64,000 bases of DNA from Actinoplanes oblitus (GCF_030252345.1 NZ_CP126980.1:8875501-8939500), one strand, 5' to 3'; shown: positions 7,720-17,285, counted from the first letter of the stretch. Program-made: numbers and translations. The notes: generated by a model from the letters alone, not told the origin.

Positions 7720-8484
7720 TCACATGCGGTCGATGGACCGCCAGGTGGGCGGGCCGGCGATGCCGTCCACGGTGAGGCCGCGCATCTTCTGGTACCAGCG
7801 CACCCGGGCCTCAGTCTTGGCGCCGAACTCGCCGTCGGGCTTCGCGCCGATCATGCGCTGGAGGAACAGCACGTGTTCGCCCTTGGCGCCGCGCCGCAGG
7901 ACGGGGCGCAGTTTGCCCTTGCACATGGTCCCGCTCGGCGCGGGGGTTCCTGCCGGCTTTCCGGTGCGCTTGCGCCAGGCCGCGAGGGACTCGCCCTTGA
8001 GAACGCTGATCAGCGCGTCCTTGTTGGCCCAGCTCTCGGCGTGCTCGCGGTTCTCGGAAAAGTGAATGTGCCATAGGTGCGAGGAGTCCGAGGTGACTGC
8101 GCGGTGGTAGCGGCAGTCCCAGCCCTCCACGTCGCGGTCGTGGTCGGCCTGGCCGTAGAACTCGCGCCAGCCGTTCAGGCGTTCGTCGCGGTTCTGGCCG
8201 GCGGTCAGGATCCGCGACGTGTACTTGTCGATCAGCGTGTAGTCGCCGCGCTGCGCGGACGGAAAGGTCCAGTCCAGGGCGGCGGCCTTGTCGCTAGGGC
8301 CGCGCTTGTCCTGGGCGTCGCGTACGGAGTAGTTGCTCTTGGCGTTGTTGTTGCGGGTGTTGTGGTAACCGGGCTTGTTGGCGTAGATGCCACCGAGCTG
8401 CGTGCTCGGTTCCAGCTCCTTCAGGGCCAGCCAGAGCTTCCACATGGCGTCGGTGATGCGGGCCGGGTTGGGGTTGCCAGACAC
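7720..8484 (-). CDS. endolysin: peptidase plus PG-binding domain
   Basis: 254 residues. The N-terminal domain has a metal-ligand pattern like M15-type peptidases: GYHNTRN, then KAAALDWTF, and HLWHIHFSE (H-x-H). It is followed by a linker and a C-terminal peptidoglycan-binding domain (LRRGAKGEHVLFLQRMI, then TEARVRWYQKMRGLTVDG, PTWRSI). It probably cuts the peptide part of the wall at the end of infection. GTG start with AGGAGG upstream. The catalytic class is inferred from the His/Asp spacing; the binding domain is clear. Confidence 0.85.
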   Translation of the reverse strand: MSGNPNPARITDAMWKLWLALKELEPSTQLGGIYANKPGYHNTRNNNAKSNYSVRDAQDKRGPSDKAAALDWTFPSAQRGDYTLIDKYTSRILTAGQNRDERLNGWREFYGQADHDRDVEGWDCRYHRAVTSDSSHLWHIHFSENREHAESWANKDALISVLKGESLAAWRKRTGKPAGTPAPSGTMCKGKLRPVLRRGAKGEHVLFLQRMIGAKPDGEFGAKTEARVRWYQKMRGLTVDGIAGPPTWRSIDRM

Positions 8485-8512
8485 GAAGCGGTGACCTCCT
8501 AGAAATGGCGAA

Positions 8513-8542
8513 AGGCCCGTCCCCCGGGCGGGGAAAGGGCCT
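8513..8542. terminator. GC-rich hairpin between tail and lysis genes
   Basis: AGGCCC (8513-8518) pairs with GGGCCT (8537-8542), with more C/G pairing inside. It lies in the 80-bp gap between the DUF2746 gene and the endolysin gene. There is no long U tract, so it may act as a partial terminator or processing stem. Confidence 0.4.
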
Positions 8543-8566
8543 GAAGGTGGCGACAGATGGGGTTGG

Positions 8567-8911
8567 TCAGCCCTCGTCGAGGTGCTTGGTAAGGCGGCGC
8601 TCGACGTCCAGGCGTTCGGCGCGTTCGTGACGCAGCTCGGCGCGCAGGTCAGTGATGCCGGTGGTGTGCAGGGTTTGAGTCGCTTCGATGCGGGCGACCG
8701 CCGCGATGACCTTGTCGATGTCGTCGCGCAGGTTGCTGCCGTGGGAGTTCTCGACCTGGTTGCGGACCTGACCGAGCCGCCGATGCGAGCGGCGGAGCAG
8801 TTCGAGGGCGACGCTGACGAGGGCGACGATGATCGTGCCGGCGGCGGTGACCACCGCTGACTGGACGGGGGTTTCGAGGGCGAGGATGTGCAAGGGGCGA
8901 GTCACTTCCAT
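8567..8911 (-). CDS. DUF2746-like membrane protein
   Basis: 114 residues from the ATG at 8911. One N-terminal membrane segment (AVVTAAGTIIVALVSVALEL) is followed by a basic turn and the signature NSHGSNLRDDIDKV, characteristic of the DUF2746 family found in actinophages next to lysis genes. The remainder is a long coiled-coil-like helix (ELRHERAERLDVERRL). The role is unknown; placement between tail and lysis genes suggests lysis control or a spanin-like function (inferred). Confidence 0.75.
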   Translation of the reverse strand: MEVTRPLHILALETPVQSAVVTAAGTIIVALVSVALELLRRSHRRLGQVRNQVENSHGSNLRDDIDKVIAAVARIEATQTLHTTGITDLRAELRHERAERLDVERRLTKHLDEG

Positions 8912-9960
8912 GCTGTCCCGTTGCCGACCTTGACCAGGGCGAGCACCCACGACGATCCGTTGCCGACCCACACGATGGCGTCGCGCCACGTCGTGCCGTC
9001 ACCGACCTTGACGCCGGACAGCGTGGTGAAGGTGGCGGTCGTCGACCAGGCGCCCGACCCGGCAGCGTTGATGGCACGGGTACGGACGTAGTAGATGGTG
9101 CCCGGCAGCAGTCCTGTCAGGGCGCCGGGCGATGAGGGGTCGGTAACTGACGCGACGTTCGTGGTGAAGCCGGCATCGGTGGCCCGCTGGATCTCGTAGT
9201 TCGTGATGGCCGCACCGCCGGTGTCCGATGGCGCGTTCCACGTCACGTTTGCCGAGGTCGGCCCCACGTCACTGATGCCAGGAAGGCCAGGCCCGGACGG
9301 TGTGGTGATGGCAGTCGTGAAGGTCCGGGTGCCGGACCAGCTCGACCAGCCAACGCGGTTGTGCGCCCGCACCCGGGCGTAGAGCACCGTGCCCTTCGGC
9401 AGGCCGGTGACAGTCCTGCCGGCCCACCCCTCCACGTCCCAGCTCGCGATCACATCGGTGAAACCGGAGTTACGTGACACCTGACCTGCGTTGCGGTCTA
9501 GGGCTGCTCCGTTAGTCGCGCCGGCCGACCAGGTCAGGTTCACGCTGGTCGCGGTGATGGAGCCGGCGGTCGGTACGGACGGCGCGGCCGGCACGGACGG
9601 GGGACGTTTCGGCAGGGTGATCGTGCGGGAGTGGGTCGGGCTGGCGCCGTTGAAGGCGCCGGACAGCCGGGCCGAATACGTCATCGTGCCGGTGCCGTCG
9701 TAGTCGACGGCCGCGCTCACGGTGACGGTCTCCAGGAGCTTGCTCGCGCCATTGGCGAGCGAATTGTGGAACGAGCCGGAACCACCGCCGTTGCCGCTCA
9801 GCGTCCAGGTCTGATCGTCATCGAAGTCGAAGTCGTCGGAGCACTGAATGTAGAGCTTGCAGGTCACCGTGACGCTGGTGCTCGATGTCGATGGCGTGCT
9901 GGTGGTCAAGTCAATGCCGAGCCGAAGGTGGCCGTCATAGGAGCCCCAGGTGATTGCCAC
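8902..9960 (-). CDS. minor tail protein with fibronectin III domains
   Basis: 352 residues. The N-terminal ~110 residues form a beta-rich, Thr/Ser-rich domain. Two fibronectin type III domains follow (about 115-215 and 220-310), recognisable from TSVNLTWSAG..., YARVRAHNRVGWSSWS and SANVTWNAPSDTGGAAITNY, YVRTRAINAAGSGAWS. Short repeats end the protein (VKVGDGTTWRDAIVWVGNGS). It is probably exposed at the tail tip and involved in surface binding. GGAGG lies 7 nt before the GTG start. Confidence 0.85.
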   Translation of the reverse strand: MAITWGSYDGHLRLGIDLTTSTPSTSSTSVTVTCKLYIQCSDDFDFDDDQTWTLSGNGGGSGSFHNSLANGASKLLETVTVSAAVDYDGTGTMTYSARLSGAFNGASPTHSRTITLPKRPPSVPAAPSVPTAGSITATSVNLTWSAGATNGAALDRNAGQVSRNSGFTDVIASWDVEGWAGRTVTGLPKGTVLYARVRAHNRVGWSSWSGTRTFTTAITTPSGPGLPGISDVGPTSANVTWNAPSDTGGAAITNYEIQRATDAGFTTNVASVTDPSSPGALTGLLPGTIYYVRTRAINAAGSGAWSTTATFTTLSGVKVGDGTTWRDAIVWVGNGSSWVLALVKVGNGTAWK

Positions 9961-9973
9961 TGCGGGACCTCCT

Positions 9974-10672
9974 TTACTGCGTCGGCTGAATCCAGATCCG
10001 GTTCGCCAGCGGCGTGACGCCGGGCTGGGTGGGAGAGACGATCAGCTCGTAGCCGCCCCATTGGCTGGTGTTGTCGGCCTGGCCAGCGGACAGGTTCTGC
10101 CAGGCCGCGCCATTCCAGAATTCCCAGCGCTGGGTGTCGACGTTGTAGCCGAGCTTGAACCGCCGGGGCATCTTCGGCCGGGAGTAGTTACGCCAGACGC
10201 CGGTCCGACTGCCGGAAAAACGCCGATCGTCGTAGACCATCGCGGCGTCGATGGTGGTGACGTTCGCCTGCACCGTGACGATCGCCAAGGCGTCCTCGAA
10301 AATGCCGGTGTCGGTCTGTGTCAAGTCCGGGACGGCAGTGTCCCCACCCGCGCCCGGCGTACCCTTGAGCACGGCGATCTCGCCGAGGTTGGTCGACGGG
10401 TTGATACGCAGCACCACGCGGTCGTAGCGGGTTGCGGTGTTGGCGGCCTCGATGGTCCGGGTCTCTACGGCGGTCGACGCGAGGGCGTGCCCGCGGAGCA
10501 GGGCGAAGCCGGGCTGGATCTGCACGGCCATGCCGCCTCCGCCGCCGGACACCTGGAAGCCGCTCCCGCCGTAGCCGTCAGCGACACCAGAGTCCTGAAG
10601 CTCCCGCGCCCAGGCACTGAACTGGGCCTCGCTGGTGTCTTGATCATCAAAAGGGAAGGCGGTGATCGCCAC
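9974..10672 (-). CDS. minor tail / baseplate protein
   Basis: 232 residues, beginning MAITAFPFDDQDTSEAQFS, typical of actinophage tail-tip proteins encoded after the Gp37-like protein. There is a Gly-rich stretch (about 30-50), then a beta-rich region with RYDRVVLRINPSTN and IVTVQANVTTIDAAMVYDDRR, which resembles phage proteins that anchor receptor-binding domains. The C-terminus has a small tail-fibre-like motif (WEFWNGAAWQNLSAG). It likely acts in host attachment. Confidence 0.75.
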   Translation of the reverse strand: MAITAFPFDDQDTSEAQFSAWARELQDSGVADGYGGSGFQVSGGGGGMAVQIQPGFALLRGHALASTAVETRTIEAANTATRYDRVVLRINPSTNLGEIAVLKGTPGAGGDTAVPDLTQTDTGIFEDALAIVTVQANVTTIDAAMVYDDRRFSGSRTGVWRNYSRPKMPRRFKLGYNVDTQRWEFWNGAAWQNLSAGQADNTSQWGGYELIVSPTQPGVTPLANRIWIQPTQ

Positions 10673-10696
10673 AGGGGAAAACCTCCACAGGGAAAG

Positions 10697-12325
10697 TCAG
10701 CCAAGAGGCCAGGAGATACCGGCCAGGGAGACCCAGGTGTCGTTGGCTGAGGCCGTAGCCGCCTGCTTGGCGCGAACGTTGAGTTGGCCGCTGCTGGTCA
10801 CGAGAATGTCGAAGGGGACGCCAGTCCCGTTATCTGCCGGGAAGAACCAGTCTCGGTCTGGGCGGACGTCTGTCGACAGGCCGAAGCCGAGGACGTAGAA
10901 GGCGTGGGCGGCCATGCTCAGCGCCGCCGGTCCGCGCTGATAGATGCCGCGCAGGTAGACAACGCCGTTGACGACCCGGTAGGCAGGGGTCTGTAGGGCG
11001 GAGTAGGACTTCCAGGCTGAGTCGATGCCGAGCGGTATCCAGGCAGTTGTGTCCTTCGCCGTGATCGCGGCGACCTGCGCGGCGGTCTGCTTGGCCATCA
11101 CCGCAGTGGTCCCGGCGGTGGCCGCGGTCGTGCGTTCCAGCGCCGAGACGCGGCTTTCCACGGTGGCGATCCGGGCGGCCGTGGCCCGGATCCGGTTGAA
11201 CCCGGTCGGGTCGCCGACCAGCGCGCCGAGGCGGACACCGTCAGCGCCGGCCTTGAGGACGTAGCCGGTCACGGTGCTGGACAGCTCCTGGCCTTCCACG
11301 ACCACAGCTACCTTGTCGCCCATCTGCCAGGCCGGGCCGTAGGGCATCGAGCTGTCGTCCATCGGGACCGCCTGCACCGCCAGGCTGGTGAAGCCTTCGC
11401 GGGCCAATTCCTCCAGTCCGGCTTGGTCCAGTTCGGCGTGGGTCTCTCGCGAGGAGTTGTCCTTGAACGTCTCGATGCGGCGACCCCATTCGGCCTCGGC
11501 CGCCAGCGAGGTGGGGGTGGTCGAGACCACGAAGTTGCGGATCGTGACCTTCGCGTCGTCGACCAGATCCTTGCCCTGCACCAACACGCGGGTCGCGCCC
11601 GGCGGGCCGACGATGACCTTGTGACCCGCGAGGGTGCTGTTGGCGATGTCGAGGCGCACGACGTCCGTGCGGTCGCGCACGGCGTAGGTCTCGAAGACCA
11701 GGCCGGTGCCGCGCTGCACGATCCGGAAGCCGAGGCCGGCGGGGACGGCCAGCTCGGTGAGTAGCTTGCCGAGCTGGTCGTATCGCGCGCTCTTGGTGGT
11801 GGTTGGGCCGCGGGCGGCGTTCGCGCCCATCGTGAGCCGTTCCAGGAAGGTGCCCTGGCGGCGCAGAGCGGGTGCGGCCGGGCCGATGTTCGCCGAGACG
11901 AAGGCATGCAGCAGCGTCTCGACGGGGCCGGTCCGCTTGTCCTCGACTGCGCCGACGCTGAACGGGAACGGCCGGTTCGGGTCGTAGGTGGCGGGGTCGG
12001 CGTAGGCGAGGGAGTCCAGCAACAGGACCGAGTCGGTGACCCCGTGGATTTGCAGGGTGCCGACCGGGTCTGCCGCGGTCGCCTCGCTCTGCGACTCGGT
12101 GACCGGCCCGGAGAACAGCACGTCCGTCTTACCGGTCACGATGATGCCGGCGCCTGGAGTGCGCAGCAGCCCGGCGAGCGGGTGCTCTACCGGAAGCCGC
12201 AAGGTCCACGCGCCGACGTTGTTGTGGTTGACCTCGGCTGCAAGGTCGAGGTCCTCCGGGCGGATCTGCCCGACCCGGTCAAGGGTGCGGTTGCGTACCT
12301 CGACGGTCAGATCATCGAGCCGCAC
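10697..12325 (-). CDS. tail-tip protein, ReqiPepy6 Gp37-like
   Basis: 542 residues from a GTG that overlaps the upstream TAG. The first ~400 residues match the plan of Gp37-like proteins of actinophages: a beta-rich base (WTLRLPVEHPLAGLLRTPGA), IHGVTDSVLLLDSLAYADP, GLGFRIVQRGTGLVFETYAV and DLVDDAKVTIRNFVVSTTP. This is the hub domain at the tail tip, related to Tal/gp27. A coiled-coil stretch (RIATVESRVSALERTT) leads to a C-terminal beta domain with putative receptor-binding function. A longer reading frame extends upstream but overlaps the Dit gene. Confidence 0.8.
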   Translation of the reverse strand: MRLDDLTVEVRNRTLDRVGQIRPEDLDLAAEVNHNNVGAWTLRLPVEHPLAGLLRTPGAGIIVTGKTDVLFSGPVTESQSEATAADPVGTLQIHGVTDSVLLLDSLAYADPATYDPNRPFPFSVGAVEDKRTGPVETLLHAFVSANIGPAAPALRRQGTFLERLTMGANAARGPTTTKSARYDQLGKLLTELAVPAGLGFRIVQRGTGLVFETYAVRDRTDVVRLDIANSTLAGHKVIVGPPGATRVLVQGKDLVDDAKVTIRNFVVSTTPTSLAAEAEWGRRIETFKDNSSRETHAELDQAGLEELAREGFTSLAVQAVPMDDSSMPYGPAWQMGDKVAVVVEGQELSSTVTGYVLKAGADGVRLGALVGDPTGFNRIRATAARIATVESRVSALERTTAATAGTTAVMAKQTAAQVAAITAKDTTAWIPLGIDSAWKSYSALQTPAYRVVNGVVYLRGIYQRGPAALSMAAHAFYVLGFGLSTDVRPDRDWFFPADNGTGVPFDILVTSSGQLNVRAKQAATASANDTWVSLAGISWPLG

Positions 12326-13188
12326 TAGATCACCACCCGCTTTCGTGGCTGGAAGGTGCACGTGATCGAGCTGGCCGTGGTCACGCCATCCAGCGAGGCG
12401 ACCGCGACGCTGGTGCCCGGCGGCACGGGCCAGAACTTCGGCGCGGTTGTCAGCGCGGCGTACCGGTTCGCGCCGGTGCCGTCGGTGACCGAGGCCGTCC
12501 GGCAATCCAGGATCAGCCGCTCACCAGCGGCCAGGGTTCCCGTCCAGCGAAGCTGCTGGCCGGTAGGTGACCGGGCGATGAAGTTGCCCCCTGGCCCTGC
12601 CACGGTCCACACCGGGTAGGCGGGGGCCGTGCCGATGTTGTTGAGCCGGATCGAGCCGATCGCCTGCGAGGCCGTAACTCGCAACCGGGTCAGCGACCCG
12701 TTGAGCAGGCCGCGGCCGGCGCCGGTGTTGCGGACCATCTCGGAGGTAGACACGCTGTACGTCCAGTACGGCGAGCCGGCCCGCAACGTGATGACGGTGG
12801 TCAGGTCGCGTTCGCCGATCGTGTCCGCGCCGTACGTCCAGGAGCCGCCGCCTTGCCAGGCGACCTGGGTCGACCAATAAGTGCCGTCGTCCTCATACCA
12901 GCGCAGTTGCACCGGGCCGGAAGCCAGCATCAGTTCCAGCCGGGCGACCAGCTCCTGAAGGCGGGGCCGGCTGTCGGCGACCAGGTGGATCGGCAGGTCG
13001 ATGTCGCGCGAGCGAAGACGCGAGCCACGATAGACCGCGCCGTCGCCCGCGCCTTCCATCCACTGCGCGCTCACCTCGGGGAAACCCAGGCCGGTCGCAC
13101 CAGACAACGCCTGCATGCCGGTCCCGAAGAGCAGCACGTCATCGAGGTTGATCGTGTCGGTGCTGCTCACGAGGGTGAGATGCCGCAT
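12325..13188 (-). CDS. distal tail (Dit-like) protein
   Basis: 287 residues. ATG overlaps the tape-measure stop (TAATG). The order tape measure, this gene, Gp37-like hub is the standard Dit position. The N-terminal domain has INLDDVLLFGTGMQALSGAT and RSRDIDLPIHLVADSRPRLQ, as in siphophage Dit proteins that form the hexameric ring joining tube and tip; the C-terminal part is a beta sandwich (PVWTVAGPGGNFIARSPTGQ). Confidence 0.82.
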   Translation of the reverse strand: MRHLTLVSSTDTINLDDVLLFGTGMQALSGATGLGFPEVSAQWMEGAGDGAVYRGSRLRSRDIDLPIHLVADSRPRLQELVARLELMLASGPVQLRWYEDDGTYWSTQVAWQGGGSWTYGADTIGERDLTTVITLRAGSPYWTYSVSTSEMVRNTGAGRGLLNGSLTRLRVTASQAIGSIRLNNIGTAPAYPVWTVAGPGGNFIARSPTGQQLRWTGTLAAGERLILDCRTASVTDGTGANRYAALTTAPKFWPVPPGTSVAVASLDGVTTASSITCTFQPRKRVVI

Positions 13189-16100
13189 TACCAGCCCACC
13201 ATCCTTGCCCGCGAGGCTGCCGCGAACAGGTCTTCCTCGCTGTCGAGGGAGTTGTTCGGGGCCGCGTAGTAGTTCAGGACCTTCGTCAGGCCCGCCTGCC
13301 CAGTGCCGTTGAGAGCGCCGGTCACCTGCGCCGCCAACCCGGCGGTATCGAAGCCGGCAATGCTGGGCGGCTGGATGGTCATCGCGCCGATCTCGCGGGT
13401 GAACCCGGTCAGGGACTTGCGCACCGTGGCGTACCGGGATTCCAGACCGGACAGGAAGCCCTCGATCACGAGCTGCCCGGCGTCGACCAGCAACACCCGG
13501 TCGGTGCTCGCTGGTCCCTTCCAGTCGGTGAGCTTCGAGGTGAGGTTGCCGAGAGTGTCCTTCACCTTGCCGAACATGCTCATGATTCCGTTGATCAGCC
13601 CCTGGATCAGCTTCACCCCCGCGCTGACCAACACGGCGCCGAGGTCGCCGAGCGCGGCCTTGGCCTTGCCCGGCAGTTCTCTGACCACGGTGATGGCGTT
13701 GCTCACGCCGGTCGAGAACGCGGCCTTGATCGCCGACCACGCCGCTCCCGCGGCGTCCTTGATCGCCGTCCAGGCCGCGGAGAACAGCGACCTCAGCCCC
13801 GACAATGCCGAGCTGCCGATGGAGCCGAGCGCCCCGGTGAACGCCGACCAGGCACCCTTGAGCCCAGCCCAGATCCCGTCGACCAAGGCTTTGATACCGG
13901 TCCAGGTGGCGTCCCAGGCGCCCTTGAGCAGGGCCAGGCCCTTCTTGGCGACACCGAGAATCCCGACGTTGATGATCACATCGAAGGCGCCGACGATGAC
14001 GTCCCAGATCCCGGTGAAGACCTGCTTGACGCCCTCCCACACCCGCGACCAGTCACCGGTGAAGATCCCCGCGAGGATGTTCCAGAGACCCTTGATCACG
14101 TCGACGACGCCGGTGAAGACCTTCGCCACGCCTTCGATCGCCGTGATCAGGCTGTCGACTAGCACGGTGGCGACCCACTTGATGGCCGGCACCAAGTACG
14201 GCATCAGGAAGTCGACGACGGCTTGCAGCGCCTGAAGGAACGGTTGCAGCGCCTGCGCCACCTTCGCCAGCGCTTCGCCCAGGCGGGGCAGCGCCGCCGC
14301 GATCACTTCGCCGAGCGCGGTCAGAATCGGCGTCAGGATCGACGTGATGAGCTGGAGCAGCATCGTGATCAGTGGCGTCAGCGCCTGCACGATGACGCCA
14401 AGCGTGGGCCCCAGCGCCGCAAGGATCTGTTGCACGATCGGCGCCAGTGACGTCAGCAACTGGGCGATGACCGGCGCAATCGCCGCGATCAGTTGCGCGA
14501 TGATCGGCAGCAGCGGGGTGATCGCCTGCAATGCCGTCACCAGCACCGTGCCCACCAGTCCGCCGAGCGAACTGACCACCGGCGCCAACGCGGTGAAGGC
14601 TGACGTCAGCGCGGGCACCAACCCACCGGAGATCATTGACGCCAACGCGCCCGCGACCTGGCCGATGACCGGCGCCAGTGCCGTCATCGCCGCCCCGAGC
14701 GCACCGCCCAAGGTGGAGATCAGCGGTTGCAGGGCCGGGGCGAGCGTGGTCACCGCGTTCGCAAGAGCGGTGAAGACGGTCGCCAGGGTCGGACCGAGGG
14801 TGGCGATGAACGTGCCCAGCACCGAGGCGAGCGCCCCGAATGCCTGCCCGACCGGGCCGATCGCCGGCGCGAGCGCCTGGACCGCGGTCTGGATCCCGCG
14901 GAACAGGTCGACGATCCCGCCTTGCACTGCCGGGCTGGCCAGCGCGGACGCGACCGCGCCGAGGAGTTGCCCGATCGCCTGCCCCGCCATCGGCAGGACC
15001 GTTTGCAATGTGCCGGCGAGCTGGGTGAACAGGTTCTCGACCGCGGGCCCGGACTGGGTCGCAATCAAGTTCATCGCGTTGTGCGCCGCAGCGAACACCC
15101 CGGTCAGCCCGGCCTGGAAGCCGGGGCTGTTGACCACCTCGGCGATGTGCTGGAGCGAACTGGCGAGGGTGGCGAGGGCGGAGCCGCCCGCATTGGTGGC
15201 CGCCTGAGCGACGCCGGCCAGGATCTGCCCGACCGACAGCAGCACCGTGCCCAGGTCCCGCAGCGCGGCAAGCGCGGTGTCGATCCATGCCTTGAGCCGG
15301 CCGTCCGCGGCTGCCGCGGAAAGCCAGGTGTTGAACTGCGTAGCGATGTCGACGAACCAGCGCGCGAGGGCGGGCAGGTAGCCGGCGCCGACCTCGCCAA
15401 GGATCCGGATGCTGTTGGCCAGCGCGCCGGTCGCGCCGGTCGCGATGGTGATCGAGGTTGAGAGGTCGGCGAACATGCCGGCCAGGGCGCCGTCGAAACT
15501 GCCGGTCAGGGCGGTGGCGAGGCCGCCGAAGAAGCCGCCCAGTTCGGTGCTGACCTTGCCCATGCCGGCGGAGAACTGCGGGAGCAGTGTGTCGATTAGG
15601 CGCCGGATCGGCTGCTCGGCCGCCGCCCAGAAGTTCGTCGAGATCGTCGCCTTCAGCGTGGTGAGCTGGGCCTTGACCTCGGGGATGACCTTGTTGAAGT
15701 CCTTGAACGCGACGATCGAGGCGCCCAGCCCGATGACGAGGCCGCCCAGCAGGCCCGGCAACCCGAGCACGGCCGGCGCGATGCTCGCCAGGGATGCCGA
15801 CAGCGCGGCGAGGTTGCTGGCCGCCGCGATCCCGACCCCGGACAGCCCGGCAATCGCGAGGGCGAGACCGCCGATGATCGGCGCCGCTTTGTCGAGATTC
15901 TTGATCGATTGCCAGAGGTTGTCCAGGAGGTTCCCGACCGCGCGGGCACCGGACAGCGCCGCCAGGGCAGTGGCCGCGCTTGCCAGCGCGCCCTGGTTGA
16001 CGGTGGGAATGATCGGGACGGTCCGCGGGCGGGTCAGCACCGCGAGCCGGGCGTTTACCGCAGCGCCGGCCCCGTTCGCGAAGTCCACCTTGACGGGGAT

Positions 16101-16523
16101 CTTCAGCGGGCTGATGTCGCTGGCCCAGTCCTTCAGCTTGTGCTCGACCTGCCGCAGCGATTCCTCGTCCAACTCGGTGGCGAGCACCGCCCCGACCAGG
16201 TCCGCGTGGATGCGCAGCTTGCGACCGTCGGCCTTCTCTTGCAGCTTCCGGAGGGCTTTGGTGATCTCCTCGTCCATGGTGGACGTGGCGATCGTGGTGT
16301 AAATCCGCATCTTGCGGCCGTCGTTGGTCCGGTTCTCCTGGTTGATCCGCCGCAACTCGGTGAGCGCGTCCCGCAGGCCGCTGGTCAGGTCGATCTTCGC
16401 CTGGACCTTGACCTCAAGCTGCTTCTCGATCCGGTCGAGATCCTTCTGCGCCTGCCGGCGGAACTGGTCGGTGTCCGGCAGTACCCGCACCGACACCCGG
16501 CCGATCACCTGACCAGCGGGCAT
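13188..16523 (-). CDS. tape measure protein
   Basis: 1,111 residues, the longest gene of the prophage. The N-terminal third is coiled coil (FRRQAQKDLDRIEKQLEVKV), then come hydrophobic segments (AAPIIGGLALAIAGLSGVGI) and many Ala/Leu/Gly/Pro-rich quasi-repeats of the form LAPxIxxLxGALxxL through residues ~480-760, typical of tape-measure proteins that fix tail length and may form a membrane channel at DNA injection. By the usual ~1.5 angstrom per residue rule this predicts a tail of roughly 160-170 nm (inference). Confidence 0.93.
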   Translation of the reverse strand: MPAGQVIGRVSVRVLPDTDQFRRQAQKDLDRIEKQLEVKVQAKIDLTSGLRDALTELRRINQENRTNDGRKMRIYTTIATSTMDEEITKALRKLQEKADGRKLRIHADLVGAVLATELDEESLRQVEHKLKDWASDISPLKIPVKVDFANGAGAAVNARLAVLTRPRTVPIIPTVNQGALASAATALAALSGARAVGNLLDNLWQSIKNLDKAAPIIGGLALAIAGLSGVGIAAASNLAALSASLASIAPAVLGLPGLLGGLVIGLGASIVAFKDFNKVIPEVKAQLTTLKATISTNFWAAAEQPIRRLIDTLLPQFSAGMGKVSTELGGFFGGLATALTGSFDGALAGMFADLSTSITIATGATGALANSIRILGEVGAGYLPALARWFVDIATQFNTWLSAAAADGRLKAWIDTALAALRDLGTVLLSVGQILAGVAQAATNAGGSALATLASSLQHIAEVVNSPGFQAGLTGVFAAAHNAMNLIATQSGPAVENLFTQLAGTLQTVLPMAGQAIGQLLGAVASALASPAVQGGIVDLFRGIQTAVQALAPAIGPVGQAFGALASVLGTFIATLGPTLATVFTALANAVTTLAPALQPLISTLGGALGAAMTALAPVIGQVAGALASMISGGLVPALTSAFTALAPVVSSLGGLVGTVLVTALQAITPLLPIIAQLIAAIAPVIAQLLTSLAPIVQQILAALGPTLGVIVQALTPLITMLLQLITSILTPILTALGEVIAAALPRLGEALAKVAQALQPFLQALQAVVDFLMPYLVPAIKWVATVLVDSLITAIEGVAKVFTGVVDVIKGLWNILAGIFTGDWSRVWEGVKQVFTGIWDVIVGAFDVIINVGILGVAKKGLALLKGAWDATWTGIKALVDGIWAGLKGAWSAFTGALGSIGSSALSGLRSLFSAAWTAIKDAAGAAWSAIKAAFSTGVSNAITVVRELPGKAKAALGDLGAVLVSAGVKLIQGLINGIMSMFGKVKDTLGNLTSKLTDWKGPASTDRVLLVDAGQLVIEGFLSGLESRYATVRKSLTGFTREIGAMTIQPPSIAGFDTAGLAAQVTGALNGTGQAGLTKVLNYYAAPNNSLDSEEDLFAAASRARMVGW

Positions 16524-16527
16524 GCGA

Positions 16528-17228
16528 TCACCTCCGCTGGAATCGCTGATAGAGGTCGGCGACCGTGACCGGCCGCGTGGCCTGCTCCGGTGCCGTCGTC
16601 GGGCGTGGCCAGGCCGGCAGCGTCGGCGCCTTGCCTTTCCACTGGCCGGACGCGCGGGTGTTGAGGTTCACCGCGTCGTAGGTCGCGGCCAGCACATGCC
16701 GGTCGACGCCCCAGCCGAAGTGGTCCCGGCTGCCGGCTGCGAGCGCCACCGTGAGAGAGGTGTCGGGCAGCCGGCGCACGAGCAGCAGGACCAGCGACGG
16801 GGCGGGACCGTGCCCGCCGATGACGTCGGCCAGGTCGATGCCGTAGTGGAATCGCAGGTCGGGGTAGATGCCCTCGCCGTACTGGTCGATCAGTCGGCAG
16901 AGGGCGAGGCTTCCCCCGCCTGCGTGCCCTCCGTGTAGCGGCTGAACACCTCGACCAGCACGGCCAGGTCCCCGCCGATCGACGCGAGCAGCGCCTTGGC
17001 CGCAGTCGGGGACTCGGCGACCAGGGTCAGGGCCTCGGCCAGCAGCGCCTCCTGATCGGCGCCCTCAGCGTTCAGCTTGTCCTGCACGGCCATCAGCGCG
17101 TCGCGCTGCTTCTTGCCCAGGCGCAGCGGGTTGAGCAACTTCACCGTGCGGGTTCCGGTGTCGATGTTGGTCGAGCCGTACTTGCGCTCGGCCGCCGCGC
17201 GGATGTCGTCGAGCATGATCGTGGACAT
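16528..17228 (-). CDS. tail assembly chaperone, -1 frameshift product
   Basis: The second tail-chaperone product, made by slipping -1 at 16911-16917. The shared N-terminus (106 codons) is joined to a downstream frame running SLALCRLIDQYGEGIYPDLR through to VTVADLYQRFQRR at 16528, about 233 residues in total. The downstream frame has no convincing start of its own. This matches the lambda G/GT arrangement directly upstream of the tape measure. The efficiency of shifting is unknown. Confidence 0.82.
16890..17228 (-). CDS. tail assembly chaperone, short form
   Basis: 112 residues from the ATG at 17228, with GGAGG 11 nt upstream (preferred over a TTG 24 nt further out). Acidic and helical (RKYGSTNIDTGTRTVKLLNP; ALLAEALTLVAESPTAAKAL), with the acidic C-terminus typical of lambda gpG-like chaperones. 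It coats the tape measure during tail assembly. Its 3' end carries the slippery heptamer for the longer form. Confidence 0.85.
   Translation of the reverse strand: MSTIMLDDIRAAAERKYGSTNIDTGTRTVKLLNPLRLGKKQRDALMAVQDKLNAEGADQEALLAEALTLVAESPTAAKALLASIGGDLAVLVEVFSRYTEGTQAGEASPSAD
16911..16917 (-). promoter_or_regulatory. -1 ribosomal frameshift site
   Basis: On the minus strand the in-frame heptamer is G-GGG-GAA, a slippery sequence common in actinophage tail-chaperone genes. It sits about 20 nt before the zero-frame stop and joins exactly the frame that encodes the downstream chaperone half. Confidence 0.82.
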
Positions 17229-17285
17229 GGAAAGCGAGACCTCCAAGGTCAACAGAAAAGCGGGAGGGCGCAGCGCGGCGAGCCG

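Noticed and set aside
16291..16303. GTGTAAATCC inside the tape measure as another operator.
   Set aside because: Only eight core bases match, without the flanks; expected by chance.
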